A stretch of 64,000 nucleotides of DNA, taken from assembly GCA_964534995.1 (NCBI GenBank), contig CAZHSC010000003.1, forward strand, positions 1-64,000. Direction: 5' to 3'. A model generated the notes under the pieces. The model saw only the letters and a list, made by a program, of their open reading frames with translations, was not told the origin of the DNA and made no database searches. Below, in pieces: positions 26,339 through 35,303 of this stretch (position 1 is its first letter; each line of letters opens with the position of its first letter). A program made the position numbers and the translations under genes. This DNA is from JAJTFW01 sp964534995. Its GTDB lineage: Bacteria; Bacteroidota; Bacteroidia; AKYH767-A; OLB10.

Positions 26339-26734
26339 ATGACAATGAATTTACTGCATACCGAAATCATTTTATACGTTACTAATCAACAACACAGTGC
26401 CGCTTTTTATTCAGTAATTCTTTGCCGGCAACCCGTACTTAATGTTCCGGGTATGACGGAGTTTCAATTATCTGATACCTGTAAATTGGGTTTGATGCCC
26501 AATGAAAGTATAGCAAAGTTGCTGAAGCCGGTACTGCCGGATCCCGGAAAAGGACTGGGGATTCCGCGATGCGAATTGTATTGGTTGGTGACCGATATTC
26601 AGGCAGCATCCTTGTTGGCTCAATCTGTCAATGCAAAAATGGTAAGCCCTGCGGAAGTTCGCGATTGGGGCCATCGGGTAGTTTATTTCGCCGATCCGGA
26701 TGGACATGTGATTGCTTTTGCGCAAGAAGTTTAA
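26339..26734 (+). CDS. VOC (glyoxalase/bleomycin-resistance fold) family protein
   Basis: This 131-residue protein fits one vicinal-oxygen-chelate domain pair. The N-terminal strand HTEIILYVTNQQHSAAFY is followed by a short helix and by ELYWLVTDIQAA. The end, VVYFADPDGHVIAFAQ, is the classical C-terminal signature. It may use His near residue 7 as one metal ligand and Glu further along. The substrate cannot be read. Start could be ATG 26339 or 26345. It lies alone after the amidohydrolase with a 55-base gap. Confidence 0.88.
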   Translation: MTMNLLHTEIILYVTNQQHSAAFYSVILCRQPVLNVPGMTEFQLSDTCKLGLMPNESIAKLLKPVLPDPGKGLGIPRCELYWLVTDIQAASLLAQSVNAKMVSPAEVRDWGHRVVYFADPDGHVIAFAQEV

Positions 26735-26920
26735 TCAACAGTGATTGCATTGGAGGATTCATTCCATCCCAGCGAAATGGTGGACTGTATTTACCTGCTC
26801 TGATTTTTTAAGATGAATGCAACAAAATGGACATTGCACAAGTCCTGTTCAAATAGCCGTATAAGCCGGCATTCGCTGCCAAAATATTTTTTGATGGCAA
26901 CAGGCGTTAAGACTAAGGTG

Positions 26921-28114
26921 CTACTCAGAACTTTTTAACTGCTCTATTTTTTCAAGCAGCAGTAACGATTGTTTATAGTCAATAGCCTTTTCCTTCGCAA
27001 GTACTATAGTATGCTGACAGGCTTCAAGAGCGGCTTCTTTTTTACCCATCTTAAAGCAAAGGGAAGCCAGGGTATGGTTGTTTTTTATGTTGTCCTGGAT
27101 ACTCACTGCTTTTCTGGCCCATGTTTCGGCTTTTGCAAGAAGTTCTTTGTTTGTTATGCGTTCATAAAAGTTGTAAGCTACTTCATTAAGGCGACGGTAA
27201 TCATCTGCGCAATATTTTTCGATGAAGGGAACAGCTTCCTCCTGGTAATTTTTCCAGTCCGATCGCATCTTATGCCGGTTGAGGGAGGCATAGGCAATGA
27301 TTTTTTCCGACAGGTCCAACCCCGATTTCCGAAGTTTTTCAATCATGTTGGCATAACCAAGGGTGTCGAGTTTTTGTACCCTCGTCATTAATGCTGTATT
27401 GTACAGTGAAATTATCTTATTCTCTATACTATCGGCAGTGTATATCCGGGCGTACTCCGCACGAAGTGCCATCACTCTTTGAAAAGCGGCCATCTCAACT
27501 TCTCGGAACATATCGTACATAATTCTCCAGTTTTCGTATTTCAAAAGCTCCGCATCCGACAAGCCGGACAGGTAACCGTTGATTGTAACCTGGTTGTCAA
27601 GCCCGGCCTTTTCCAGCATTTTCATATAGGTGCTGATCTCTTCCATGTTGGCCGTTTTGTCAAAATATTTCCGTTCAAAGGTCCTGAGTTGTTTGGTGCT
27701 GTCCAGGGCGTCTTTGCCCAATTGGAGAAACTCTGGCGAGTATTTACGGCCTGCGGAACGGTGCATCATTACCGCGTTGTTAAAGTCGAAAAAAACATGG
27801 GTTGGAAAATTTTTTATCCGTATTTTTTTGTTGAATTCACGGCCTTCTTTCTCCATATCCATTTTAATGCAAACAAAATATTTATTGTAAAAGTCGGCCA
27901 CTGCCGGGTCGGTATATACGCTGTCATTCATAAATTCACAATAATGGCACCAGGAGGCGTATGCGTGCAGGAAGATGGGCTTTTTTTCGGCTTTTGAAAC
28001 GCTTATGGCTTCATCAAATGAAATCGCGCGAAAGCGGATACCGTTTTTTTCTCCGGTCTGCGATAATACTATAAGCGGTAACAGCAGTAATGCAAGCAGG
28101 GTGATTTTTTTCAT
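26921..28114 (-). CDS. secreted thioredoxin-fold protein with long C-terminal helical region
   Basis: Start at ATG 28114 (MKKITLLALLLLP, a good signal peptide), giving 397 residues. The frame is open to 28207, but the promoter box at 28130-28137 lies downstream of those extra starts. A thioredoxin domain follows, with active site WCHYC at about residues 49-53 and a Thr-Asp pair in YTDPAVADFYN. The remaining 250 residues are helical and TPR-like (for example ALEACQHTIVLAKEKA). The protein may maintain disulphides or bind partners in the envelope. It is a single gene with no partner on its strand. Confidence 0.85.
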   Translation of the reverse strand: MKKITLLALLLLPLIVLSQTGEKNGIRFRAISFDEAISVSKAEKKPIFLHAYASWCHYCEFMNDSVYTDPAVADFYNKYFVCIKMDMEKEGREFNKKIRIKNFPTHVFFDFNNAVMMHRSAGRKYSPEFLQLGKDALDSTKQLRTFERKYFDKTANMEEISTYMKMLEKAGLDNQVTINGYLSGLSDAELLKYENWRIMYDMFREVEMAAFQRVMALRAEYARIYTADSIENKIISLYNTALMTRVQKLDTLGYANMIEKLRKSGLDLSEKIIAYASLNRHKMRSDWKNYQEEAVPFIEKYCADDYRRLNEVAYNFYERITNKELLAKAETWARKAVSIQDNIKNNHTLASLCFKMGKKEAALEACQHTIVLAKEKAIDYKQSLLLLEKIEQLKSSE

Positions 28115-28129
28115 GGGGATTATGAATAA

Positions 28130-28137
28130 CAAATATA
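28130..28137 (-). promoter_or_regulatory. -7 promoter box TATATTTG
   Basis: This minus-strand match to TAnnTTTG lies 15 bases upstream of the ATG at 28114. It supports that start over the longer frame. Confidence 0.5.
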
Positions 28138-28179
28138 TTAATTCAGGGCGAGTGCTGTATGATGAATGTATGAATGCCT

Positions 28180-28800
28180 TTAATGGCCGTTGCTGGGTAT
28201 CAGGCAATAGGGGAGTTGCCAGTCGTTCGCACCGCGCTTGTCAGTTTGTACGGCATTGCCCTCACAGTCACAGAGGACTCCGTTGCTGTCTCTTTTCATG
28301 ATTTTCATTTTTCCTTCGGTCACTGCCTGAACCACCATTTCCCTGATGTCTGCCAAAGGATGGTGCTTGCTGGCAAGGGCAATCTGTAATCCTGCTTCGT
28401 TGTTGTGCAGGTCCATCATGACTGCGGTTGCATCTTGTAAAGCGCCGTCTTCTTTTTTCCCTTTTTTAAAATCCCTGTAATTTCCTTTTTCATGTGCCTG
28501 CCCCAGTTTCCTGGCCGCTTTGCAGCCTATTTCCCGGCCAAGACAGGCCATCCAGTATGCATGCCGGAAAGCGTCCAGCATGCCCCCGTGCTCAAAACTG
28601 TCGAGTGCCGGATGATGTACCATACGTTTACTTTCCTCCCTTGCTTCGCGGCTAATGCGATAGGCTTTTTTCGCTTTTAAAAGATGTGTGATGGTCCAGC
28701 ATTTCTCCGCAGCACTCAGTCTGAAAAATTCTTTCAAAGGCTGTTGGCCTGATGTTGGAAAGTAGATGAGCAGGATAAAAAAAAGGAACCGGTATTTCAT
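28180..28800 (-). CDS. DUF6973-type secreted protein
   Basis: This 206-residue protein has a short hydrophobic N-terminus (signal-like, ending about residue 18). The core holds EHGGMLDAFRHAYWMACLG (about 70-88), GQAHEKGNY and VMMDLHNNEAG. These His, Asp and Asn-rich motifs are what I know as the DUF6973 pattern. Such a set of conserved polar residues suggests a metal-binding or hydrolytic site, but no activity is known to me. Its start overlaps the stop of the upstream gene by 4 bases, so both are expressed from the promoter near 29270. Confidence 0.7.
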   Translation of the reverse strand: MKYRFLFFILLIYFPTSGQQPLKEFFRLSAAEKCWTITHLLKAKKAYRISREAREESKRMVHHPALDSFEHGGMLDAFRHAYWMACLGREIGCKAARKLGQAHEKGNYRDFKKGKKEDGALQDATAVMMDLHNNEAGLQIALASKHHPLADIREMVVQAVTEGKMKIMKRDSNGVLCDCEGNAVQTDKRGANDWQLPYCLIPSNGH

Positions 28801-29249
28801 CGCAGGGAATGAAACATCATCGCCTTGGCAAAAGCAAACCCAAAAAACTGTAATTGTTCCTGCTTGTTATCGGTCTCGCCGGCAAGGCTGATCCTGAATT
28901 TGTCCCATAGGGATTCGGGTGCATCAAGTGTTGGAATGCAATAGTATTCCGGCGCTCCCCTGAGTTTGGTGTAAACCATGATGATGGCGCAGGGCTTCAT
29001 TTCGCCGGGGCGGTACAGTCCTTTGAAAGACGCTTTGCGCTCAGCATACTCGTACTCGCTGATGTCTTTTACCTTGTAGCCCCCTTTTAATTCAACCCCC
29101 ATCTGCATAAACATTTTATAACCTACGGAGCCCATCACATATTCATCCTCGGTGGTGGGTGAAATTTTTTGTTCCTGCCCGTATGAATAGGTGAATATAG
29201 CCGTTGAAATCAGTAAGATTATCAGGGCCTTTGCGCTTGTTTTTATCAT
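28797..29249 (-). CDS. small secreted protein of unknown function
   Basis: This 150-residue protein has a signal peptide (IILLISTAIFTYSYG). The rest has no recognised motif. It contains two Cys residues and a Glu/Lys-rich segment. It overlaps the DUF6973 gene by 4 bases (ATGA), so the two proteins are likely made together and may work together. A consensus promoter stands 17 bases upstream of its start. Confidence 0.65.
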   Translation of the reverse strand: MIKTSAKALIILLISTAIFTYSYGQEQKISPTTEDEYVMGSVGYKMFMQMGVELKGGYKVKDISEYEYAERKASFKGLYRPGEMKPCAIIMVYTKLRGAPEYYCIPTLDAPESLWDKFRISLAGETDNKQEQLQFFGFAFAKAMMFHSLR

Positions 29250-29266
29250 TTTTCCGGTTATTTTTA

Positions 29267-29299
29267 CAAAGTTAAAGAACCAGGGTGGTCCTGTCCAAA
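29267..29299 (-). promoter_or_regulatory. Bacteroidota promoter (TTTG-N21-TAACTTTG)
   Basis: On the minus strand TTTG (29296-29299) is followed after 21 bases by TAACTTTG (29267-29274), a close match to the -33/-7 consensus. It would drive the two-gene unit of the secreted protein and DUF6973 gene, with a leader of about 12 bases. Confidence 0.65.
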
Positions 29300-29368
29300 T
29301 TAAATAAGTTGATTTGAACGATCCCTTCGCTTCCCATTATAGTTATCCAACTTAAAAACACTAGTACA

Positions 29369-30262
29369 ATGGCACCAAAAACCGTTGAACTGGCCCGTTT
29401 AGGATCCATTGTTGTAGAGAAGAAGTACGGCATGACCTATGATGAATTCGCTAAAATGCATTTGTTTCCTCTCCAGCCCGTGGTTTTTGGCGACGCTACC
29501 AGAAATTGGGCCGCCCGGGAGAAATTTACCCCTGAATTTTTTAAGAAACATTACAGCAATCGAAATGTACGTGTGCAGGGAAAGGATTTTACATTGGGGT
29601 AGTACATCGACCTGATGGTGGTGTCAACGGAGGAAAATCCTACTCCTTACCCCTGTAAATTGCAGGTAATGAGTGAATATCCGGAACTCTTGCCAGACAT
29701 CAGCCCCCGTTATAGTTTTGCTTTGCCTGACCGGACACACAGCAGAATGCTGCCGCATGGATTTTTAGGGGGAGCTGATACACTGGAAATTTTTCTGGGA
29801 TGCCCGGGAGGACAATTCCCTTATATTCACTACGATTACATGGGCTTACATGCTTATATCAATCAGCTATACGGGGAGAAAATGTTTACTGTAATTCCTC
29901 CGGATCAAACGGCTTATGTGTACCCGGATCCCGACAATCCCTGGAAATCACTGGTTGATATTAAAAACCCTGACCTTAATAAATTCCCCCTTTGGTCAAA
30001 AGTAACTCCCATATCTTTTGTAGTGGGGCCCGGCGAAACCATGTTCATTCCCAATGGATGGTGGCATACAGCGTATTCGGTTACACCCACCATTTCCGTG
30101 GCACTGGATGTGTTAAATGCATCTAACTGGCCGAGGTTTGTCAATGAAGTGGATATGATGATGAGCCGGCAAAAACCGCTGAAGGCAAAGATTGCCCATG
30201 CCTACCTGTATGCGGCAGGTGCTCTTTTGTCATTTGCCGAAATGCTGGGTATAGTTATTTAA
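29369..30262 (+). pseudogene. cupin-like (JmjC-type) protein gene interrupted by an in-frame TAG
   Basis: One reading frame runs from ATG 29369 to the stop at 30262, broken only by TAG at 29600-29602. The part before it (77 residues) and after it (from 29603, 219 codons) join into one Cupin_8-type protein of about 297 residues. The join reads FTLG-stop-YIDLMV, where the family usually has a hydrophobic position followed by YIDLM. The HxD motif (IHYDYMG) and the distal His in GWWHTAYS complete the iron triad expected of Fe(II)/2-oxoglutarate-type cupins, so the downstream part looks unimpaired. It may be a recent nonsense mutation, a sequence error, or an expressed short product. The 3' frame could restart at GTG/ATG near 29615. 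Confidence 0.8.
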
Positions 30263-30354
30263 ATGATTTTATTACTGGTCGCCTGACTGGGTGTTGCTTC
30301 ACTACGGGGATATTCCCGTTGCAGTGACGTTCATGGATCATGAAAACCGGATCA

Positions 30355-30858
30355 TTACACTTTTACTTTGACATGGGTCCAGGGCTTTATCTGCCACTCA
30401 ATGGTTCCGCTGCAGATGTGCTTGTTTTCAGCATCGTACACTGCAACAGAATACTGCCTCAGTAATGCTTCTTCCGCTTCGAGCCTTGATTTAATAATTG
30501 CTGTTTCCTCCGGGCTTATTCCGAATTCGGCGCTAACCGCGCACTTACCCTGATAATGGTATTCCATATGGATCGACTTCAGAATAAGCCGGTATTGTTC
30601 CGGCGGAAGGGCGCGCGCCAGGCTGAGCCCGCTGACATACTCGCACAAGGTGGCCAGCGCGCAGGCATGAATGCCATTGATATGGTTTTTATTTTTTCGG
30701 ATATACGGAGCAGTTATTACCAGGCTTTGTTCTTTAACATGAGTGATGTTAAATTGATGTGGCCCGTTGAAGGGAATCATCCGTCGCAGTGCAAAATTGA
30801 GCAGATAGCGCGAGGTGCGGGAGGTTTTTGCTTTTTCCAGCAGCGTTTGTAATCGCAT
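30355..30858 (-). CDS. DUF4442 hotdog-fold protein
   Basis: This 167-residue protein matches DUF4442 in my reading: RMIPFNGPHQFNITHVKE, then NHINGIHACALATLCEYVSGL at about residues 57-77, the segment that in hotdog-fold thioesterases forms the central helix. Then KSIHMEYHYQGKCAVSA and the end ICSGTIEWQIKPW follow. The family is related to acyl-CoA thioesterases, but no reaction is assigned. It lies downstream of a nitronate monooxygenase gene on the same strand, with a 77-base gap. Confidence 0.8.
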   Translation of the reverse strand: MRLQTLLEKAKTSRTSRYLLNFALRRMIPFNGPHQFNITHVKEQSLVITAPYIRKNKNHINGIHACALATLCEYVSGLSLARALPPEQYRLILKSIHMEYHYQGKCAVSAEFGISPEETAIIKSRLEAEEALLRQYSVAVYDAENKHICSGTIEWQIKPWTHVKVKV

Positions 30859-30935
30859 GGGCGTGGCGCTTTTCAGGTTTGAGGTGGATGAGATTACGGC
30901 AAGGTTCAGGCAGGCCGTGTCTTAATGAATTTATT

Positions 30936-31964
30936 TCAGGTAGTCGCTTCAGCGTTTCGTTGGTACATACCTGTTAGCTCCTGCATCGATGCTTCCAGTT
31001 CTTCACTCAGGCGTTCTATGATTTCCTCGCAGGAAATGATATCGGAAATGAGTTCAACACTTTGTCCGGCTGCCCATAGGTTATTGTAATTTCCGGGTTT
31101 AACGGCTTTTTCAAATTTCCCCATCCCTTTTAGTTGTACGAGCATTTTAAAATATTTTTTGGTGCTGGGATGATTGCTCATCCACCTTTCAAAGGGGTTT
31201 TGCCGGGGCCCGATTTTCTTAGCATAGGGGGTGCTGATAACTGCGCAGGGGGTTCCTGATATACGGTCAGTCATCATGATGTCGCCCATGCCTGAATTTA
31301 CAATCGCGTTTTTATATTCATCGCTCACCCGGGCTTCTGTTGACGCGATAAAACGTGTGCCGATACTTACTCCGGCGGCTCCCAGTGCCAGCGCCGAGAG
31401 TATTCCTGCTCCGGTGGCAATACCGCCTGCTGCAATGACGGGGATGTGCGGATATGCTTTTAGGAGCGCCGGTACAAGAACACTCTGAGGAAAGGGCCCC
31501 GCATGCCCACCAGCTCCCTGCGACACGGCAATAAATCCATCGCACTTTAATCCCGCGCATTTTTCAGCATGTTCAAGGTTGGTGACATCGCAAAATACCT
31601 TCGCCCCGTAACTGTGTGCCGCGGTAATTACTTCTGCGGGATTTCCCAGGCTGGTAATGTAAAAGGGAACTTTTGCAGCGACACACTGCTCCAGGTGGGT
31701 TTTGTAAAGCGGGTTCGTTTGCTGTACAATGAGATTAACCCCATAACTGCCCCTGCAGTTGTTTTCTTCTTTATATCGGTTGAGGTTTTCCAGTAATGTT
31801 TTCAGTTCCCCCTCTTTCCGGAAATTTAACGTGGGAAACGTTCCGATGATGCCTGAACGCATGGCACTCTTCATCATGGCTTCGTTGGATACAAGGAACA
31901 TGGGAGCCATGATGACGGGAACCCTTAAATTGTATAAACGACTGAATTCTGTTGCAAATGGCAT
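30936..31964 (-). CDS. nitronate monooxygenase family FMN protein
   Basis: This 342-residue TIM-barrel flavoprotein has the N-terminal IMAPMFLVSNEAMM, the catalytic-His segment SQGAGGHAG at about residues 149-157, and phosphate-binding AAGGIATGAG at about 178-187. ALGAAGVSIGTRF is typical of the family. Relatives oxidise alkyl nitronates, and some are enoyl-ACP reductases of the FabK type, so the exact substrate is open. It is divergent from the acyl-CoA ligase gene. A shared fatty-acid context makes the FabK-like reading worth testing. Confidence 0.85.
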   Translation of the reverse strand: MPFATEFSRLYNLRVPVIMAPMFLVSNEAMMKSAMRSGIIGTFPTLNFRKEGELKTLLENLNRYKEENNCRGSYGVNLIVQQTNPLYKTHLEQCVAAKVPFYITSLGNPAEVITAAHSYGAKVFCDVTNLEHAEKCAGLKCDGFIAVSQGAGGHAGPFPQSVLVPALLKAYPHIPVIAAGGIATGAGILSALALGAAGVSIGTRFIASTEARVSDEYKNAIVNSGMGDIMMTDRISGTPCAVISTPYAKKIGPRQNPFERWMSNHPSTKKYFKMLVQLKGMGKFEKAVKPGNYNNLWAAGQSVELISDIISCEEIIERLSEELEASMQELTGMYQRNAEATT

Positions 31965-32010
31965 TTTCTTTTTTCTTTAGTCCGCATTTCGGAAATTACC
32001 GTAGCGTCAG

Positions 32011-32018
32011 TATATTTG
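32011..32018 (+). promoter_or_regulatory. -7 promoter box TATATTTG
   Basis: This match to TAnnTTTG lies 25 bases before the ATG at 32044 of the acyl-CoA ligase. The -33 element is not clear. Confidence 0.45.
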
Positions 32019-32043
32019 ACCTAAAGCTAAATCATTTCAGATT

Positions 32044-33816
32044 ATGTCCGTAACCCGTTTGTTCGACTTATTAGATCGCTATCGTGAATTGTATGCTGAC
32101 AAGCCGGATGCGCTTGCCTCTAAAGTTAACGGGCAATGGCAAACGGTAAGCGCGCTTGAATTTATCAAACAGGCTGAACTGCTTGCTTATGGCTTGCTGG
32201 CGCTGGGAGTGAAAAAAGGGGATAAGATCGCTACCTTGAGTAACAACCGTCCCGAGTGGAATTTTCTTGATATGGGCATGATGATGGCCGGCTGCATCCA
32301 CGTACCCGTTTATCCGACCATAAGTGCCGAAGATTTGCGTTTTATTTTTCATGATGCAGAAGTAAAATTTGTGTTTGTTTCAAGCGCTGAGCTATGGGAA
32401 AAAGTGGAGCTGGTTGTGCAGGATATGCCGGGGGTGAAGGGAATGTATTGCTTTGACCATATTCCCGGTAAGACCCATTGGACGGAAGTTACGGAGCTTG
32501 GAAGCGCAAAGCCGGATCCGCATCAGGTACAGGGAATTTGTGAAGGCATTCAGACAAATGACCTGGCTACCCTCTTGTATACCAGCGGCACAACCGGTTT
32601 TCCCAAGGGGGTCATGTTGTCGCACAACAATATTATCAGTCAGTTGCTTGCAGCACAAGACCTCGCTCCGGTTGACAGAAACAGCAGGGCGCTCAGTTTT
32701 CTTCCGCTCAACCATGTGTATGAAAGGGTACTTAGTTATTTGTATATGTATCTTGGTGTGAGTATTTATTATGCCGAAAGTATAGATAAGGTAGCCGATA
32801 ATCTGAAGGAAGTGCAACCTGAAATATTCGGATGTGTACCGCGGCTTTTTGAAAAAGTGTATGACCGTATCATAGCCAAAGGTACAGAACTGACAGGGCT
32901 GAAGAAGAAATTATTTTTTTGGGCAGTCGGGTTGGGACTCAGGTATGAAATCAACAATGCCAACGGGCCATGGTATGAATGGCAGCTGAAGATTGCCCGC
33001 AGGCTGATCTTCAGTAAATGGCAGGAGGCACTTGGAGGCAGGGTAAAAGCGGCGGTTTCAGGAGGTGCTGCCTTGCAGCCGAGGCTGGCCCGGGTTTTCT
33101 GGGCAGCGGGCATCCCCATCCTGGAGGGATATGGCCTTACGGAAACCAGCCCTGTTATTACCGTAAATACGCTGAAACCGGGAGGGCTCAGGTTTGGTAC
33201 AGTCGGAAAACCCATTGATAAGGTAACCCTACGCATAGCCGAAGATGGGGAGATACTCTGTAAAGGTCCTAATGTGATGCTGGGCTATTATAAGCGCCCT
33301 GATCTCACCGCCGAAATGATTGATCAGGACGGTTGGCTCCATACCGGTGATATCGGGGAGATGGAAGAAGGTCTGTATCTTAAAATTACGGACAGGAAGA
33401 AGGAAATTTTTAAAACCAGTGGCGGGAAATACATTGTTCCGCAAATCATTGAAAACAAACTGAAGGAATCACGCTTCATTGAACAGGTGATGGTAATTGG
33501 TGAAAACCGCAAATTTGCCGCAGCCCTGATAGTTCCTAACTTTCCTTTTCTCAAGGAATGGTGTGAACGAAAACAGATTCCTGTTCCTGCTACACATGAA
33601 GCGCTCATCAGCATTGAACGGGTGAAGAACCGTGTGATGAAAGAGGTCAACGCAGTAAACGAAGGCCTCGGCTCCTATGAAACCATTAAAAAAATAGAAT
33701 TATTACCGCGCGAATGGAGCATTGATAAAGGAGAGATGACTCCAAAGCTGAGCCTGAAACGGAAAGTAATTCTTGAAGCAAATAAAGCGCTCATCGACAG
33801 AATGTATGCGGAGTAG
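32044..33816 (+). CDS. long-chain acyl-CoA synthetase (AMP-forming)
   Basis: This 590-residue enzyme activates fatty acids to acyl-CoA at the membrane or in the cytoplasm. The AMP-binding P-loop-like motif YTSGTTGFPKGVMLSHNN is at about residues 178-195. EGYGLTETSPV is at about 361-371, and WLHTGDIGEM with TDRKKEIFKTSGGKYI at about 430-465 forms the hinge. The order and length fit the FadD/FAA group. It is single, divergent from nitronate monooxygenase and convergent with pdhC. Confidence 0.93.
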   Translation: MSVTRLFDLLDRYRELYADKPDALASKVNGQWQTVSALEFIKQAELLAYGLLALGVKKGDKIATLSNNRPEWNFLDMGMMMAGCIHVPVYPTISAEDLRFIFHDAEVKFVFVSSAELWEKVELVVQDMPGVKGMYCFDHIPGKTHWTEVTELGSAKPDPHQVQGICEGIQTNDLATLLYTSGTTGFPKGVMLSHNNIISQLLAAQDLAPVDRNSRALSFLPLNHVYERVLSYLYMYLGVSIYYAESIDKVADNLKEVQPEIFGCVPRLFEKVYDRIIAKGTELTGLKKKLFFWAVGLGLRYEINNANGPWYEWQLKIARRLIFSKWQEALGGRVKAAVSGGAALQPRLARVFWAAGIPILEGYGLTETSPVITVNTLKPGGLRFGTVGKPIDKVTLRIAEDGEILCKGPNVMLGYYKRPDLTAEMIDQDGWLHTGDIGEMEEGLYLKITDRKKEIFKTSGGKYIVPQIIENKLKESRFIEQVMVIGENRKFAAALIVPNFPFLKEWCERKQIPVPATHEALISIERVKNRVMKEVNAVNEGLGSYETIKKIELLPREWSIDKGEMTPKLSLKRKVILEANKALIDRMYAE

Positions 33817-33831
33817 GAAAAGAAAGCCTTG

Positions 33832-33855
33832 CACCGTTACGGTGTTTTATTCTTT
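33832..33855. terminator. weak terminator hairpin between convergent genes
   Basis: CACCG-TTA-CGGTG followed by TTTTATTCTTT on the plus strand. The stem has only 5 base pairs, but the position between two convergent gene ends fits a terminator. Confidence 0.45.
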
Positions 33856-33898
33856 CTCCCGCGATAAAGGTCCGTGCAGGAGGTATTGGTAACCGGAA

Positions 33899-35218
33899 TC
33901 AGATATTTCCCTGGCCCAGTAATACCACCGGATTTTCCATCAATGCCTTGAACGTATTCAGGAATTTTGATCCAACAACGCCATCCACCGCACGGTGGTC
34001 GCAGCTTAAGGTCACTTTCATCACATTTCCGGGCTGTACCATTCCATTTTTTACCACCGGCACTTGTTTAATGGCGCCAACGGCGAGGATGCAGGCGTCA
34101 GGAGGGTTGATAATCGCCGTAAATTCTTCTATGTTGTACATACCCAGATTGGAAATGGTAAATGTATTTCCTTCCCAGTCCTGGGGCTGCAGTTTTTTGT
34201 CTTTCGCCTTTTGGGCGTACGCTTTTACTTCTGTTGCAATTTGCGACAGTGTTTTGCTGTCGGCATACCGGACAACAGGAACCAGCAATCCCTCATCAAC
34301 CGCTACGGCGACACCAATATTGATGTGATGGTTGAACCGGATGCGGTCACCCAGCCAGGAGGAATTTACTGCGGGATGCTGCCTCAGCGCGGCGGCGGCG
34401 GCTTTTACCACAAAATCATTAAAAGAGATTTTTACCTGCGTCACCTGGTTAATGCTTTCCCTCGCACGGATTACTTCGTCCATGTCAATATCAAGCGTAA
34501 GATAAAAGTGAGGGGCGGTAAATTTACTTTCTCCAAGGCGTCGGGCGATGGTTTTTCTCATCTGCGATACCGTTACCTCTTCGAAGCTTTCTTTGGTGAC
34601 GGCCGATGCCTGTAAGGCACTTGATTGCACCACTGTTCCCGGCTTAAACCAGTCAATATCACGCTTCACAATGCGCCCGTGTTCACCGCTGCCTTTGAGC
34701 ATGCCAAGGTCGATGCCTTTTTCTGCGGCCAGGCGCCGTGCCAGGGGGGAAGCTTTCTGTCGGTCACTTCCGTTGTGTGAACTTATGATTTCCTGCACAG
34801 CCGGCGTTGAAATCTGTCTGGGAGGAACCGGTGGTGTACTTGCAGGAGCGGCACTGACAGGAGCCGCGGAAAGGGGGGGCGCCGCTTCCGTTGCCTTGCC
34901 GGCGGTGACAGTTTGGGGTGCTGCGGCCGCGGAAGCATTGATGGCCTCTTCTTTGGATAGCAGTTCTTTGTAATCTTCACCTGCCTTGCCCAGTATGGCC
35001 AGGACACTGTCAACAGGAGCAGCTTTGCCCTCTTCAATACCAATGTAAAGCAAAGTTCCGGCCTGGTAAGATTCAAATTCCATGGTAGCCTTGTCGGTTT
35101 CGATTTCAGCGATGAGGTCACCGTTTTTTACAGGGTCACCTACTTTCTTGTGCCACTTTACAACCACCCCTTCGGTCATTGTATCCGACATTTTAGGCAT
35201 CCTTACGATCTCTGCCAT
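33899..35218 (-). CDS. pdhC: pyruvate dehydrogenase E2, dihydrolipoamide acetyltransferase
   Basis: This 439-residue core enzyme transfers the acetyl group from lipoamide to CoA. A single lipoyl domain fills about residues 1-75, with the lipoylated Lys in ETDKATMEFE at about 44. An Ala/Pro-rich linker leads to the peripheral subunit-binding domain at about 158-192. The catalytic domain ends with DHRAVDGVVGS near 412, giving the HxxxDG active site. It follows pdhA by 85 bases on the same strand. E1-beta and E3 genes are not next to it, so they must be elsewhere or unlinked. Confidence 0.94.
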   Translation of the reverse strand: MAEIVRMPKMSDTMTEGVVVKWHKKVGDPVKNGDLIAEIETDKATMEFESYQAGTLLYIGIEEGKAAPVDSVLAILGKAGEDYKELLSKEEAINASAAAAPQTVTAGKATEAAPPLSAAPVSAAPASTPPVPPRQISTPAVQEIISSHNGSDRQKASPLARRLAAEKGIDLGMLKGSGEHGRIVKRDIDWFKPGTVVQSSALQASAVTKESFEEVTVSQMRKTIARRLGESKFTAPHFYLTLDIDMDEVIRARESINQVTQVKISFNDFVVKAAAAALRQHPAVNSSWLGDRIRFNHHINIGVAVAVDEGLLVPVVRYADSKTLSQIATEVKAYAQKAKDKKLQPQDWEGNTFTISNLGMYNIEEFTAIINPPDACILAVGAIKQVPVVKNGMVQPGNVMKVTLSCDHRAVDGVVGSKFLNTFKALMENPVVLLGQGNI

Positions 35219-35303
35219 ATAGTATTTTTGCTTTTATTTTGATGTTGCTGTTTGTGTTAATACCGGATAGTGTCGCTAATTCTTATATGCGACGGATATG
35301 GGT

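Noticed and set aside
29369..30262. Amber codon reassignment or programmed readthrough in this organism
   Set aside because: Other genes end in TAA, TAG or TGA at normal family lengths, and the context after the codon is not a known readthrough signal, so a simple nonsense change or sequence error fits better.
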